Source of the DNA: Phymatolithon calcareum
Taxonomy: Eukaryota > Rhodophyta > Florideophyceae > Hapalidiales
Assembly: GCA_977006965.1 (NCBI GenBank)
Contig: OZ345354.1
Location: 2,976,001-3,040,000 of the forward strand
Direction: 5' to 3'
Length of the DNA stretch: 64,000 bases
Both the position numbers and the translations under genes were made by a program. Shown here piece after piece: positions 22,387 through 34,430 of the stretch (the first letter of the stretch is position 1; each line of letters begins with the position of its first letter). Below the pieces are notes generated by a model. It saw nothing but the letters and a program-made list of their open reading frames with translations. It searched no databases and was not told where the DNA came from.

Positions 22387-22542
22387 TATGTGCAAGAGAC
22401 TCACAGGGGCTCTTGTTGGGAGAGAATTACGAATCAAGAACGTTTTGAGTAGCCAGAGGACTTTAGCTTAGAGATTATCGCAAGAGCTGCCCCGTTACTC
22501 CAAGGTGAGGCTTTGGGAGCTCTCAAAATAGAATCATCAAAT
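22387..22542 (+). mobile_element. 5'-truncated LINE copy with target-site duplication
   Basis: Matches the 3' end of the larger LINE at 26535-26690 (AGAGACT, GCTCTTGTTGGGAGAGAATT, CTTTAGCTTAGAGA, GCCCCGTTACTCCAAG, CTTTGGGAGCTCTCAAA). It is flanked by identical 12-bp direct repeats ATCCTTTTGGTG at 22375-22386 and 22543-22554, the signature of target-primed reverse transcription. This fixes the LINE 3' end at about ATCATCAAAT, with no long poly(A). Confidence 0.8.
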
Positions 22543-22554
22543 ATCCTTTTGGTG

Positions 22555-23588
22555 CATTCTTACCACCTCAGGGTAAGAGCACCGAAGGGGAAGGCGGTGT
22601 GGCGCCTGGTGAGTATTGTCTCTTCATGTTATGTCCAAAAACAACATGACGACAACATGAAGACAACACGACGGTAGTTGTATGGTTGGTTGAAGGCGCT
22701 GGTTCTCTCGCGACTAACCGCCACTTCGGATTACTAGGTAGCGACGCCTGTACGCTTCTGTCTCGTTCTAGACGCGCAGATCACCCTTGTAGTCGGGCCA
22801 AGCGGAACTGTCCCCCAAAAACCAATCTCTTTCTTTCTTCACTTCTGCCGATAGTACGTCATGTAGTTTGAACGTTCTCAGTAAACGAAGGTGGAGGTTT
22901 TCTAGTTCTGGCTCAACTGCTCGGATCGCCGCACGCTTCAACCTGCCTGCACGTTCCTTTGACCACGCAGTTCTCGCAAACTTCCCACTCGCTCTAAGTC
23001 CAACGCGTATAGTGGGCTTTCCGTGCAATCCATTACGGCGAAGTCGCGCACACCGCACTCCAATCTTCCCCTCACTTCGTGTGTTCGTACAAGGGTTGAC
23101 GGCCAAGGTCCCCGCTTGACGACAACACCGATATCGTTCGACCGCGCAATCTGTTCCTTCTTTTCGTTTCTTTGTTCTTCATTCGCGACTCTATCGCGCT
23201 CGTGCTCTCATCGTTGAGCTCTCACAGACCCGTGACGGGAAGGCTCGCGCTCCTGTCCGATCAATACGACCGCTGGAGTTCCCGCAAGGCTGTGGAGCGT
23301 GCTCCGTGGACACCCATACACCGACTCCATTTCCAGCAGAGTCGCAACTATCACGCCAAGATCCGCGTGCAACTTTCCCTCGTCGAGCTCACTCAGTCGT
23401 AAATCTGGGATGTGTGCTCCGAGGACGATACACCGTTTATTCCGGTTTGCCTCTTTTGGGATGTGTCTTTTTCGTCGGTCACATTCAGTGTCTCCCGCTT
23501 TTCTTTTCCTATCTCACCCTGTTCTTGTCTTTCTTTCTTTGTGTACGCCGAGCACTAGGAGGTAGGTCCCGACGGAGTTGCGGTCGAA
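22555..23588. other. repeat-like, no gene
   Basis: Part (22868-23130) is a diverged relative of 20755-21145. The rest is C/T-rich. No endonuclease or gag-like frame precedes the reverse transcriptase remnant, so the LINE is 5'-truncated or rearranged. Confidence 0.4.
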
Positions 23589-24870
23589 ATGTTGAACGCG
23601 AACAAAGAAGCGGGACTCGAAATAATGCTAGCATTATGGGAAACATGCGGGAGACTCAAATGTCTTCCTCGGGCATGGCGCCAAGCAACTCTGATTCCCT
23701 TATACAAGAAAGGCCCAGCTCTTGTCGCAGCATATTTAAGGCCCATTTCTCTTTTAAGTCAAGACAGGAAAATCATTGACTCAGCTCTAGACGCATACAT
23801 ACGCGAGAACTACCGCTTGAACAATGTTCAGCTGGGTTTTCGGAAAGACAGAAGCACATATCTCGCTATACTCCGCGTAAAAAGTACTATGAAAAAGCGT
23901 CATTCGTTCATGGAAGTTCTCGACCTATCCGCGGCATACGATAGTGTGCCAAGAGATATCCTCATGAAGAGGCTGACGGAGAAACTTCCTGAAGAGATAT
24001 CAAGGATGGTTGCGTTATAACCTTCATGAGTCACATGAGCTGGAGACGAGACAGAAACGTGGTGTATCATCGACCGAGGAGTTCCTCAAGGTTCTCCGCT
24101 TAGTCCATGCCTATACAATACATTCATGGACACATTCGCAGAAGCCGTCTCCAAGACAGACGGAAACGTCTCAGACAACCCAGTGCAATTGTTCGCAGAT
24201 GATGTTCAGCTTCAAGCGAAGACAAGACGAAGAATGCAGAAACTTCTTGATATAGCGACTATTTGGGCAAGCGAAAATGGCATGAAATGGAACACAAAAC
24301 CAGAAAAAAGCGAAGTTCTTAAGTACAAAGGGCTTCAGAAGCACAATTTTTACTTGGCGGGACGAGAACTGCATCAAGCCTGGAGACTCTCGCATCTTGG
24401 GGTAAGAATGAATAACAAAGGTGTTATGGATGACACGGCCATAGCAAGAGTTCGAAATGCTGCAGGATGCGTACATAAGCTTCGGGAGCTTGGAGTGAAT
24501 GTTCGAGGATTCAAACCGGAGACATGCATCAGGATCTTTAAGTCGCTAATTATCCCAAAATGGGAGCATGCGTTACACGTTACTCCAATGACAAATCGAT
24601 AGCTCTCGGCAATTGAGTCGGCAGAGGGCTTGTTCTTCAAGAATGTTTTCGGAAAATATGCCGAACACAGCCGGGATCAAATGCGAGTTCTGTGCCGACT
24701 GGGACCACCATAGATGAGGAGACGTCATCAAGCAGAAAGGTTTGCATTAAGCCTGGTAAGACACGAAAAGCGCCTTGAGAAACAGAAGAGTACTTTGGAA
24801 GACATGAGGACGTAAAGGAAGCAATGAAGGATATTGAATATCTCAAAATGTATGAAGACTTGTGACAAGC
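23589..24870 (+). pseudogene. LINE reverse transcriptase remnant
   Basis: In 23589-24020 the frame shows RT block 1-3 features: LPRAWRQATLIPLYKKG, the YLRPISLLS pattern and the catalytic DLSAAYDSV. A frameshift near 24010 moves the reading to the frame of 24070-24602, which has RGVPQGSPLSP and the FADD catalytic box, then the thumb and connection. After a stop at 24600 sequence similarity seems to go on (AEGLFFKNVFGKYAEHSRDQ) to about 24870. The catalytic aspartates survive, so decay is by frameshift and stop rather than active-site change. EN domain is not seen. Confidence 0.85.
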
Positions 24871-24921
24871 TCTTCACAAAGCCCAGAAGGGATCTGTGAC
24901 GAAAAGGAGGAGAGAAAAAAC

Positions 24922-26285
24922 GAGGAAATTCGCTGCATGGACCGAAAAAGGTGGCAAAATTCGCTAAATCGGCACCCTTGCAAAAACTACTACTCGTTAT
25001 GATTTCAGCTAGACAGCTGCTTATCATTACACGTAATTAAGAGAACTTATTGAGAAGGTACCATGTGTCCCAACTTGAGGAAAGTCGGCACGTTTCTAAT
25101 CGCATTATACTAGCATCGAGAGTTGTCAGTTATCTTATTCAGAATTGCATAATATCACGTCAATTGCTCGTGCCACTTCATTCTCTTCAGCAGGGGTCCA
25201 TGTGGGCTTCTTCAGGGTTCTACTGAGTGTACCAATTGCCCATGCTCCTTGACTAGTCAATGACTACCCATATCTTCAATCAGCTTCCTTATTATTACAC
25301 TACTAATCCGCTACGCAAAGTACTCTGCACCTCGTCGCATTCGACTGCTAAGCTAACTCACAACGCTCTCGCCCGAACCCTCTGAACTCATGGAGAAGAT
25401 GGAGCTCGTGCTAAGGGTGGGTGACTGCCCTGGAGCAAACTTTGACGACGTTGTCAACCTCGTAATCGCCCACAACACGTCTATTGGCAAGGCACATCGA
25501 TGGGCAAGTTCCTCACGCCTTGCTGCTACAAGAAGCACCAGGAAAATTCCTCTGAGCGGAGAAGCCGCTTGTGGAGCCAGAGGTCATCGAAAGTGACATG
25601 CTGAAGTTTGTTGTTAGCAGCCAAGTGACACCATTCCCTGTGGTAGTTAACAGCGACTACCGCGCTACATGCTCTTGCCGCTACTTTGAAGAGCACCAGC
25701 GGCCATGTATCCACGTTGTAGCTGCACTTTTGTACTGTTCTAGACGCTTGGCGCAGCATCGAGTCGCGTTCGACCCGTGAAACAAGATCTGGTGTGGGAC
25801 CCATGGCTATTGATAACGTGGGCCAAGCAACACGAGGGTATCATCATTCGTGCTGCAGTCACTGGTTACCAGCTAGTACAGGATGATTTGGTTCCGTGTG
25901 ACCTTGTCGCTAAGCTGGGCCGCAAGCGCAAGAGGCCGTACTTCCCGTCCGAAATGAGGTCCCGTCACGGCTCCTCGTGCAGAAACAACGGTCACTTCTC
26001 GCAGACATGCGCCAAGCAGAACATCCGCAATATTGTTGAGGCGAAGCGAAAACACATCGACAAAGCGGCTCAGTCCATGATAATTGAGCTCACCGCCTGC
26101 GATGACGGAGATGCTACTTGCGACGAGGAGCTGAAGCATAGAGTTGTGCATGAAATAAATATTATTTTTTTGATAAGTTTATTTCTATGGAGTGCTCTGT
26201 GTATCATAACGAGTAGTAGTTATTGCAAGGGGTGCCGATTTAGCGAATTTTGTCACCTTTTTCGGTCCATGCAGCGAATTTCCTC
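24922..26285 (+). mobile_element. Mutator-like element (MULE) with 10-bp target duplication
   Basis: Terminal inverted repeats of about 83 bp at 24922-25004 and 26203-26285 (GAGGAAATTCGCTGC...; inverse GCAGCGAATTTCCTC). The 10-bp sequence GAGAAAAAAC stands directly outside both ends (24912-24921 and 26286-26295). Mutator elements make 8-11 bp duplications. The inside carries only the C-terminal part of a MULE transposase, so the element is internally deleted and non-autonomous. Confidence 0.88.
25571..26160 (+). pseudogene. MULE transposase C-terminal remnant (SWIM zinc finger and zinc knuckle)
   Basis: The frame at 25571-25780 contains a SWIM finger, C-S-C-R-Y-F-E-E-H-Q-R-P-C-I-H, which fits CxCx(n)CxH. 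After a frameshift at about 25777 the next frame runs on with the usual post-SWIM region (DPWLLITWAKQH) and a CCHC-like knuckle C-R-N-N-G-H-F-S-Q-T-C. This order is typical of MULE/FAR1-type transposases. The DDE catalytic core is missing. Confidence 0.8.
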
Positions 26286-27102
26286 GAGAAAAAACAATTA
26301 AGGTATGAGAAAAAGAAGAGGGCAGATCAATGAAGATTCCTATGGAAGGCAAGGTACCAGGGATCCTTTACATAGGAGAAAGAACAACAGGTTTAAGGTG
26401 CCTAAGGTTGACATTCAGCCAAGCACCACTTTGGAGAAAATCAGTATTGGCGACTACTGTGGGATTACCGCGGTGATCGAACAAGTCGCGTTACAACGTA
26501 CTCTAGCGTCGTCCAAGATGAGTACAGAAATTGAGTTTGAGTGCAAGAGACTTACAGGAGCTCTTGTTGGGAGAGAATTACGAATAAAGAACGTGCTGAG
26601 AAGCAAGACGATTTAGCTTAGAGAATATCGCAAGAGTTGCCCCGTTACTCCAAGATGAGACTTTGGGAGCTCTCAAATTAAAATCATCAAATATCTCCTC
26701 AAGCAGGGGAATGTAAGAAGGGGAGGAAAGCAAAACGTATGACAACCGAAATTTTTACAAACACAATAGAGCTCTTTATTTGAAACTACGGACTCGCATC
26801 AAAAAACAAATAAGAAACCCGATTTATTGTCCAAAATGTACGCTTGTATTTGCCGCGGCGAATGTTAGGGGGGCTAATGATCGCGCGTTCATTCTGTGGT
26901 AAAAAATAATGATTAAACAGCAAGATTAGGAATGGGCAAAGCTTGTGCACTTTGGGCGCACAAACCAGACTCAATCCTATTACCACAGCACTTTGAAAAC
27001 TTTCGGAAAAAGTGAGAGACATCCCTGACACCCGTTGTGTGCTTAACTCTGCTCAATCCAACTTTCCCTTCACCCTACTATCTGAATTGAAATTCGTCGC
27101 CC

Positions 27103-28185
27103 ATGACAACCACGGACAGCACCGACCGGACCAGCACATCGTCAGATGATCGCGTTCTCAATTCCACCGTCAATGCCATTCTATTATTGTGCGACAACCA
27201 GCTTGGACTCGACCGGTGCGGAAGCCGCTCGAACAACGAAACTACCAGGTTCACTTGGGATGAAGACACTTCGGATGATTCTGACATCACCCCTTGCCCA
27301 CACGAAGGCTCTCTTGCTGCAACAGCACACCAATACGCGGCTGTGCGCGGCGACACCCCCGTCACTCGTCCATCTCTATTGGCCACTTCATTCTGTCTCG
27401 GCCGACCTGAGCTCGTATCACCAGCCGAAGTGGTCGCGCCTTCGCCTCGTAACACAGCAGTCGTCGTCTTGCCCTCGAAAGGCCGTCTACCAAAGTCTAT
27501 CATTGATGTACTTAATCAGGTCTGGTACGCCCCCGGAGCAACAATGCCTTCAGATGACGTCCTTCAAGGTCTTGGCGAGCAGTATGGCGCTGTCAATGTT
27601 CCACGGGTAAAAACGTTTCTCGATTACAAATGCCGACGACACAGACATCAGCAGCGTCGAACAGCTCGAACCTACAATGTGCCCACCTTTAATCAAGAAT
27701 TTTTTACAGCTCTTGAAAAATTCCTCTTTCCCGTTCACGTGCCAGATCTCACTTTCCCCACAATATAGCTCGGACGCTCCCACACTCTTCGCCTCGAATC
27801 TGTAGCAGATCTCCCGGATATCGGCTACGATCTATACGACTCCCTGTGTGCCGAGCATGCCCTCCGCTCGTTGCGCACCTATCAAAAACTCTACTGGGCC
27901 GCGCTGCGAGCGGAAATGATGGCTATTTCCACTATGAGCGCAGCTGCTGCAAAACACGGAATCGGTAACCTCGAGATGCGTCTTCGATTGCAGTTCTCAC
28001 CAACCCATGCCGGCTTCCATTTCCGCGCGCTGTGCACGCCCATCGCTGTCAACCGTCGCGCAGCCCACGCAGCAAGCGCTCTAGCGCAAGCCCTGGGACG
28101 CCGACAGCTCTCTGCCGTCAACGAGCGTGTCCGCAAATTTCTCCGACTCAACCGCGAAACACATAACAATCCAATAATTTCTTGA
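27103..28185 (+). CDS. accessory ORF of P-type element, homeodomain-like segment, one in-frame TAG
   Basis: The frame from ATG 27103 reaches a TAG at 27766-27768 (221 residues) and then remains open in the same frame to 28185, giving 361 codons with one stop. Residues 1-110 are S/T/D-rich and look disordered. Residues about 125-188 resemble a homeodomain: KSIIDVLNQVWYAPG as helix 1, a turn, and VPRVKTFLDYKCRRHRHQQR where helix 3 (VKxWFQNRR) would be. The part after the TAG has an aromatic/basic C-terminus (LRTYQKLYWAALRAEM, VRKFLRLNRE). It converges on the transposase remnant. A DNA-binding accessory protein is a guess from the pattern; the TAG may be a disabling mutation. I do not recognise a family for the whole protein. 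Confidence 0.55.
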
Positions 28186-28551
28186 CAGTTGAATGCCACA
28201 CCTCAGATCTTTACTTCTACTTTCCAAATAAACTCTCAACACAGGTGGCACTTGACAGTTTCTCGACCTATTCCTTAGTACTCTTCGCGGTGGCAATTGT
28301 TGTTTTCACCGCCAGATGTTTGCGCAGAGCCACATTGGACGCCGCGTCCTCAACCCCCTCAGTTCTGCTGCCCACCTTACAATGCTCATTCAATGAGCCT
28401 CTCAACTCCGACAGGAAGAGTTCCTGATGCGCCCAATTACTCTTTTCAGTAACTCACGCTCGCTAGCGGGGACCAATGGCAACGCCATTTTCTCAAATAG
28501 CACTTGTAGTACAACTGGCAATCGATATACTTCATGCACGTGACTCAAAAT

Positions 28552-31500
28552 TTATTCAATTGGCGTCTGACGGACCAACATCAGCTGGACAAAAATTTGA
28601 ACTATTTCTCGCTTCGGATATGTGAACTCATTTTGGCATTCTATCGCACGAATATTAGCGTACTCTTCTGCATCTCGTTCCGACGCGTCACGTTTTAGAC
28701 TCCAGCTTGACAGCACCTCCAAATCACGGGCCCATCCATCGTATTGCTCCCTCTGCTTCTTCCCAAGCTGCCTAAGGTTCCCGTGGCATTTCATATGCAA
28801 CGATATCGCACGCTTTGTCAAAGCCTTGCGCTCCAACTTCAGTAGAGCGCCGCCAATACGCGCCGTCAACTGTACGCTACGCAACTCCAGTCGCTTATTA
28901 CGCCGGTTCAGCGCGCCGTCCATAATGACTGTCACCAACTTGCGGTCCGAGGTATCCCTGCATTCGTGCTCGATCCGCAGCCGCTCCTGCGTCGTTTTTG
29001 AAGGTGTATTTGATTTTCCGAGAATGGAATCCGCCAGAAACACTTCTTGGATCAGTTCTCCCGCGCGGCCCGCTTCTAGATTTCCCTCCACTTTGCAGAG
29101 CACTTCGCAACTCGCTCCCCGCACAGAATGGCGGCAAATACTCTGCACAAGCTGACTTACACTTGGATTCGTGCTGCCACCGTTGTTTTGGCGTGAAAAG
29201 CTACAGAACGACTCGAGTGCATCAGTGAATACCCGTGTCAGGAGCACAAATTCGTTATCTGGTGCGGCTCGCGTCTCGGACATAGTGAAGCAGCGCATCG
29301 CAACGGAAGTAGAGATAAGTTCGGCCCAGATGGAGGACTTGGAATTCGTCTTGCTGTGAGTGAGCTGGTGCTCGTAGTAGGACTCACACTCGCGTAACGC
29401 TCTGGCCGCCTCACACTCGTACGCCCGCAACCTCGTCGCCAGCGGTTTATCTCTGAGGAGATTCAAATGCTTTGAGCGACAGATGTCAAATCGGGCTCGC
29501 TGCACTTCCAGATGCTGCGCCAGGGCCAACAGCTCCCTTCTTCCCAAGTCGCTCGTCACTGATTTCGCTTTGACGCGAAGCGCTGCTATCACACGTGCAC
29601 CATACACCGCGAGCGTGCCGGGTAGGGCCATTTTCCCCCACGAACTGAGCTCCACAAAGCGATCTTTCAAGAGGGGCTCTTGCTCCGGGAGCCCAAGTTC
29701 GGACGCAACGACATCCTCCTCGCGAAGCTCACAAATGTGCTTCCAATTGAGGCGTACGGCCCCGTGACCGTCTTCCACATAGAGGAAGCGGCGACGACTT
29801 CTGGTGAAGTAAACAAGATTCCGCTCTCTCTTAAGTAGGTGTGCGGGATCGCCACAAAGAAATATCGGGCGGCGTGAATATGAGTTTAGGATGTATGCTG
29901 GGAACCGGCGGTGCGCAGTTTGTACTGAGCGAAGTAGCTCAAAAGGCACATGCGTAGTCCCAAAAAGTTTGATTGCCAAATCCCGGAGGGGGGGGCCTGA
30001 TCAGCTTGATACATGGTCAAAATATTTGTGATCTCGACGTTCAAACTCTCGTCGCCAGCTGTGCTGTGGATATTTGTTGCTGCCTTTCCTGGCGAGCAAT
30101 CCAATCCCGTCAATTGCCCTACGGTTGGTGCGCTTCCCTTGCTCTCAACCGTTGAGAGGACCTTGAGCCCTCATAGGACCGGAGTAGCTGCGTCGTAGGC
30201 GAGTGCAGTTGCATGTATGTTCTCACAGTCGAGGAAATCCAATACGTCATCTAGGATGCTCATGTAATCTAATGCGGTCATGGATGCAGCACAAGGTGCC
30301 ATGCGTACGACATGACGCACACCAGAGTGAACAACGCTGAGCATAAACACTTCCACAGTGGCCGCACATTCCAATTCTCCTAAGCACGGTTCGTTGAGAA
30401 AAAAATGTGCGAGTGAGTCTCGCTGTGCCATAAAGCCGATTATTGTATTGTGTTTGTACATACGGCTTGTTGTTTAATGTGCACACCATCGTGTGAGATA
30501 ATAACTCATTGCGGCACTTGTGGATTGGAATCGAGGTAAGCAGAAACCCTACGCACACCTTTCCGCGCTGAATATAGCGTCTCGCAAGCGTCAATTACGG
30601 GCACCTTTTTCAAAGTCGTACTGGACGGGGTTCCAAGCTCATCCGTAATAAAGTTATATGTACGCTTGCCAACTTGGCTCTGCAAATTTGAAAAGAGAGC
30701 GAGTTCGGTATCACCCCATCGCCAGCGGTTACGCTGACGTGTGCTATTGCTCAGAAGGGTGAGGGCGCAGCTAAGGCCCGGAGCGGGAAGCGATTCTATT
30801 TCCTTTGCTCGGCGCTCTACTTCGACCAGTAGTTGCTCGATGGATATCCTGGAAATGTCAAGCGCACTAATCGAAGCGGTCGAGGGGGCTCGATGGTCCC
30901 GGTATTGAATGTGCTGAGTTTTGAGGCGCTTGCACTTCACTCGAAGACTGTCAAGTTGAGCAAGGGTGTCTCCGAGACGCCGTCGCAGACCGATTAGGCG
31001 CTGGGCCTGGGGCGAAGGGTGCAATGGTAGAGCTTTGAGGAAGATCTGGAGTGATTTGCAGCGTGCGCACAAGGGGTGCTCTGCGGGAGATGTGAAGAGC
31101 AAACAATGCAGACTGCGAAGGGCGATGGTTGAATTGTCGTATTTGCGTGTGATGACGGCAGTAATGTCTTGAGTAATGCCGGCGAAATCGAAACGAAGTG
31201 CGAACGGGGAAGTGTTGCTTCCACGGCAGAGGTGGAAATCGAGGAAGTCCGCGACATGAGCGTAGCAAGTGGAGAAGTACTCATTGGCGGCAGTGACGAA
31301 CGTATCCTGGGCAGGGCTCTCTGCTCCAAGAGCATGGAGAGGTGTATGAATGGCACTGTCTCGCATGATCAGAGTGACATGAAGAGGTGCAGGTATCGTG
31401 AAATTCATCTGGATAGCAATGGAGAGTGTAGCTGAGCACTGCAGGCGTGGGTCGCTATCGATGCCGGGGTACAGTTGCGCAGTGCGTAGGGCGAGGTGGT

Positions 31501-32340
31501 AGGTTCGATGAGGTAGTCCAGGGCGGAGAGACGCGTGGTTGTCTTCATGATGCGTGCACAATACCGCGAACCGTCCATGGCGATTGTGAACCAATTAGGT
31601 TCTTTGCTATGGAAGAGATCGGTGGCCGAGATCCATGCCCACGAGGAAGGATTTTCACGCGCCCTGGCGTACTCAGTCAACGCTCGTGCCAGATTGGGTC
31701 CATAGACGGCGTTTGCCGGTCTTGGATCAAGCAGCGCACATGCCGCTCGCGGATCGTGTGCGGCTGATATGTGCCACGTAAGGCCACCAGTATTACTGGT
31801 CGTAGTGTGGAGTTGGACACAAGAGAGTTTAGTGTTGAATACGAACCGAAGCCCGACCGGGACATGAATTGTACGGCCGCTGTTGCCGAGCTGTAGCGTG
31901 TACGACGGGAGCTGCGATGTGTGGGCAGAGTCGAGAACGGGTGCAGTGCCCATGCTGAAGACGAATAGCCGGCCCCTTTTCCTTTTCGTTCCGCCTTGTA
32001 TATGCACAACTTCTCCGAAAGCCGATGTACCCCGTAAATGCTGCTGCATTGGGGGCATGTAGAAGCGACGTTTTGGATAGCGTTGTGCAGCACGTCAGCG
32101 GGTGATGTCGAATGACGATCGAGAATGACGAGCTGGCTGGACGTGGGTGGGCGCGATTTTGTTAGCACCGAGGCGGCGCCAGTTTTCGCACGGCGCATGC
32201 AGAGGTGAGCGATCCCGCAGTTTTCTTTTCGCGCCATTGCGATCACTGCGATGTCTTTTGCCGCGAAAATCGATCCCGGCACGTGTACCGAGAGGGAGGA
32301 TGCAGAGGGTGGACATCGGGCCCTGGCCGATGTGTCATCT
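28552..32340 (-). pseudogene. P-element/THAP9-like transposase, broken by stops and frameshifts
   Basis: Read 5' to 3' from about 32340 down to 28552. Landmarks in order: an RWRWGDTELALFSNLQSQVG segment near 30700 (THAP9: GRRWSKEIKDFAL-like), SHDGVHIK near 30490, ATVEVFMLSVVHSGV then ALAYDAA at 30190-30370 (first catalytic D region), and CGDPAHLLKRERN with LNWKHICELREED at 29730-29860 (D-x-x-H-x-x-K box). Lesions: a frameshift near 31500, TGA at 30506-30508, a frameshift near 30460, TGA at 30171-30173, and a frameshift at the G8 run 29989-29996. The last segment (28552-29979) is open for 475 codons. No THAP zinc finger was found at the N-terminus. Some breaks could be introns, but none showed a clear GT-AG pair. 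Confidence 0.75.
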
Positions 32341-33687
32341 TGCCGGTCGACAATTTCAATTTGTGCCGGAAAACCAGAGAAAATCCTAAGTTCACAGGAA
32401 AACGGACGTTTTAAAAGCGCACACCTGCAGACGTATGCGGAACTTTGTGCCAGTATTTTCGATGCGCTCGGCTGAGGCTAGAGCACAAACTGCATGGATT
32501 AATACGTTGGAGCCGTATAGACACTGTCAGGTGCTTAGCGCTCTGTAAACAGGGGGCGCCTATTGGTTGAAGTTCTCGAACACACAGTGGTAGGTGTACA
32601 CGAGTACATTAAATTCACTAATTTTGCTCATACGTGAATTCCCTCATAATTTTGCTTGCAGAAACGACTACGGATTTTTATTTATTTGATGCATTAAAAT
32701 TCTGCTTTCCTCCCCTTCTTACATTCCCCTGCCTCAAGGTAGGTTCCTGTAAGTCTGTTCTTAGATCATTGTATGATATATAAGACAGTGCATCAACCAT
32801 GGACTATCAACGATGAAGCAGGGGAATGTAAGAAGGGGAGGAAAGCAAAGCGTATGACAACCGAAATTTGTACAAACAAAATAGCGCTCTTTATTTGAAA
32901 CTATGGACTCGCATCAAAAAAACATATATGAAACCAGATTTACTGTCCAAAATGTACTCTTGTATTCGCCGCGGTGATTGTCAGGGGGGGCTAATAATCG
33001 CGCATCCATTTTGTGGTCAAAATAATGACTAAACAGAAAGATTAGAAATGGGCACAGCTTGTGCACGTAAGCGGGATTTTGTGCCAATAGTTTCGAAGAG
33101 CTCGGCTAACGCCAACGCACAAACCGCATTGATTAAGGCATAGACACTGTCAGGTGCATAGCGCTCTATAAACAGTGAGCGCTTATTGGTTGAAGTTCTC
33201 GAATACGCAGTGGCAGGTGTATACCAGTACATTAAATTCACTAATTGTGGGCTCGCAGGCTCGCGCAGTACCATAACTTTAGTTTTTTAAATTAAATTTT
33301 GTGTAATGTTTTTTAAAAAATTGTACTCTAAATTTAAGCGACATTCGTTAAATAAAACGAGTTCTGAGTTCGAACTTCTAACATAAGGAATCGTACTCTC
33401 TTGGTTCTAGTACCAATAAAGTGGAATAATCTTTAGAAACTAGGGTGGAAGCTGCTGACAGCAGTTTCCATAGTAGACAGCAGAAGGGTGGGGGAAAGAA
33501 GGAGTTCTCATGCTGCATGATTTGTAATTGGACTTTTGTAAACGACAGGCGGAGCAATGAAGACAAGTCAGTATGGTACACACAGCTTCTGAACGGATAT
33601 CCGGCACCAGAACTGAGCACGTGTGGAGAATCGCTGCAGATCAATGTGATTATTTGAGCGAATGTTGTTGACTAAGAAACCGAGAGC

Positions 33688-34430
33688 GTGGTGGTCTGTT
33701 GGAGAGGAGGATATATCCATGTGGAACTTGGCAGACACCTGGTGTCTGCAGATTTGATGACGGAGCTTGGTAGTCTTTTGTTGGATGGGCGTTGGACACA
33801 TGCACGTGGTAAGATCGGTAGGATGTTGGGACTGAAATCAGAGTTTGATTGTTTGCTAACGCTTGGGGACGAACTTATTCCACAAAGAATCCGACAGAGC
33901 TTCGACTTGCTTTGGAAAGCGATACAATTGTCGTGGGGAAGAGTAACGGAAGGGCAGCGACCGTTTCTGTTCCCAGTGTGCGGACGACTGTTCAACATAA
34001 GAACGGAGAACTCAGTTGTAGAAGCGTACTTGAAAAGCGTGGAATGGCACACAGCAAAGCCGTATTTGCGATCCGTGAACGTGTTTTTCCAAGGTCCGCA
34101 AAACGCGCAGATCATGGAGATCCCCGTGGGGGGGTATTGCGATGCAGTTGATTGTTCTCCATGTGGACGCTTTGTCGCATCAGGCGCATCAGGCGCAGGC
34201 AGTGATGTTGTAGTCGCAGATGCGTCGACATATGACATATTGAAGCGGCTGAAAGGACATACTGACCTTGTATTGTGCGTATCGTTTGCTGCTGCCTCAA
34301 GAACAATTGTCTCTGGGTCGCATGATGGATGGATCGAAGTTTGGGAATGGGAGTCATCTGAGTCGCCAGTGCGTGTTCTCGACGGGCACAGAAAGGGGGT
34401 AACGGGCGTTACTGTGAGCAGTGGATGCAC
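33688..34430 (+). pseudogene. WD40 part of an NB-ARC-WD40-type protein (fragment)
   Basis: An open frame with a helical linker (SLLLDGRWTHARGKIGRMLG, SFDLLWKAIQLSWGRV) and then WD40 repeats: CDAVDCSPCGRFVASGASG, LKGHTDLVLCVSFAAASRT and LDGHRKGVTGVTVSS. The propeller is cut after about three blades at 34430. Such linker-WD40 segments follow NB-ARC domains in Apaf-1/NLR-like STAND proteins. Both ends are truncated, so this is a gene fragment. Confidence 0.7.

Larger units (their letters stand above)
23589..26690 (+). mobile_element. degenerate LINE (non-LTR retrotransposon), interrupted by a MULE
   Basis: Starts within the reverse transcriptase domain, continues to about 24921, is split by the element at 24922-26285, and resumes at 26296 to about 26690, where its 3' end matches the short copy at 22387-22542. 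The two LINE parts are joined by the MULE target duplication. It carries frameshifts and stops and is dead. Confidence 0.78.
26704..32731. mobile_element. P-superfamily DNA transposon (6.0 kb), element A
   Basis: Perfect 29-bp terminal inverted repeats begin CAGGGGAATGTAAGAAGGGG at 26704 and end with the complement at 32731. The 7-bp sequence CCTCAAG flanks both ends directly (26697-26703 and 32732-32738). Minus-strand remnants inside (28552-32340) match the P-element/THAP9 transposase, and 7-8 bp duplications are the rule for that superfamily. A second, plus-strand frame is at 27103-28185. The element stands right after the 3' end of the LINE. Confidence 0.88.
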
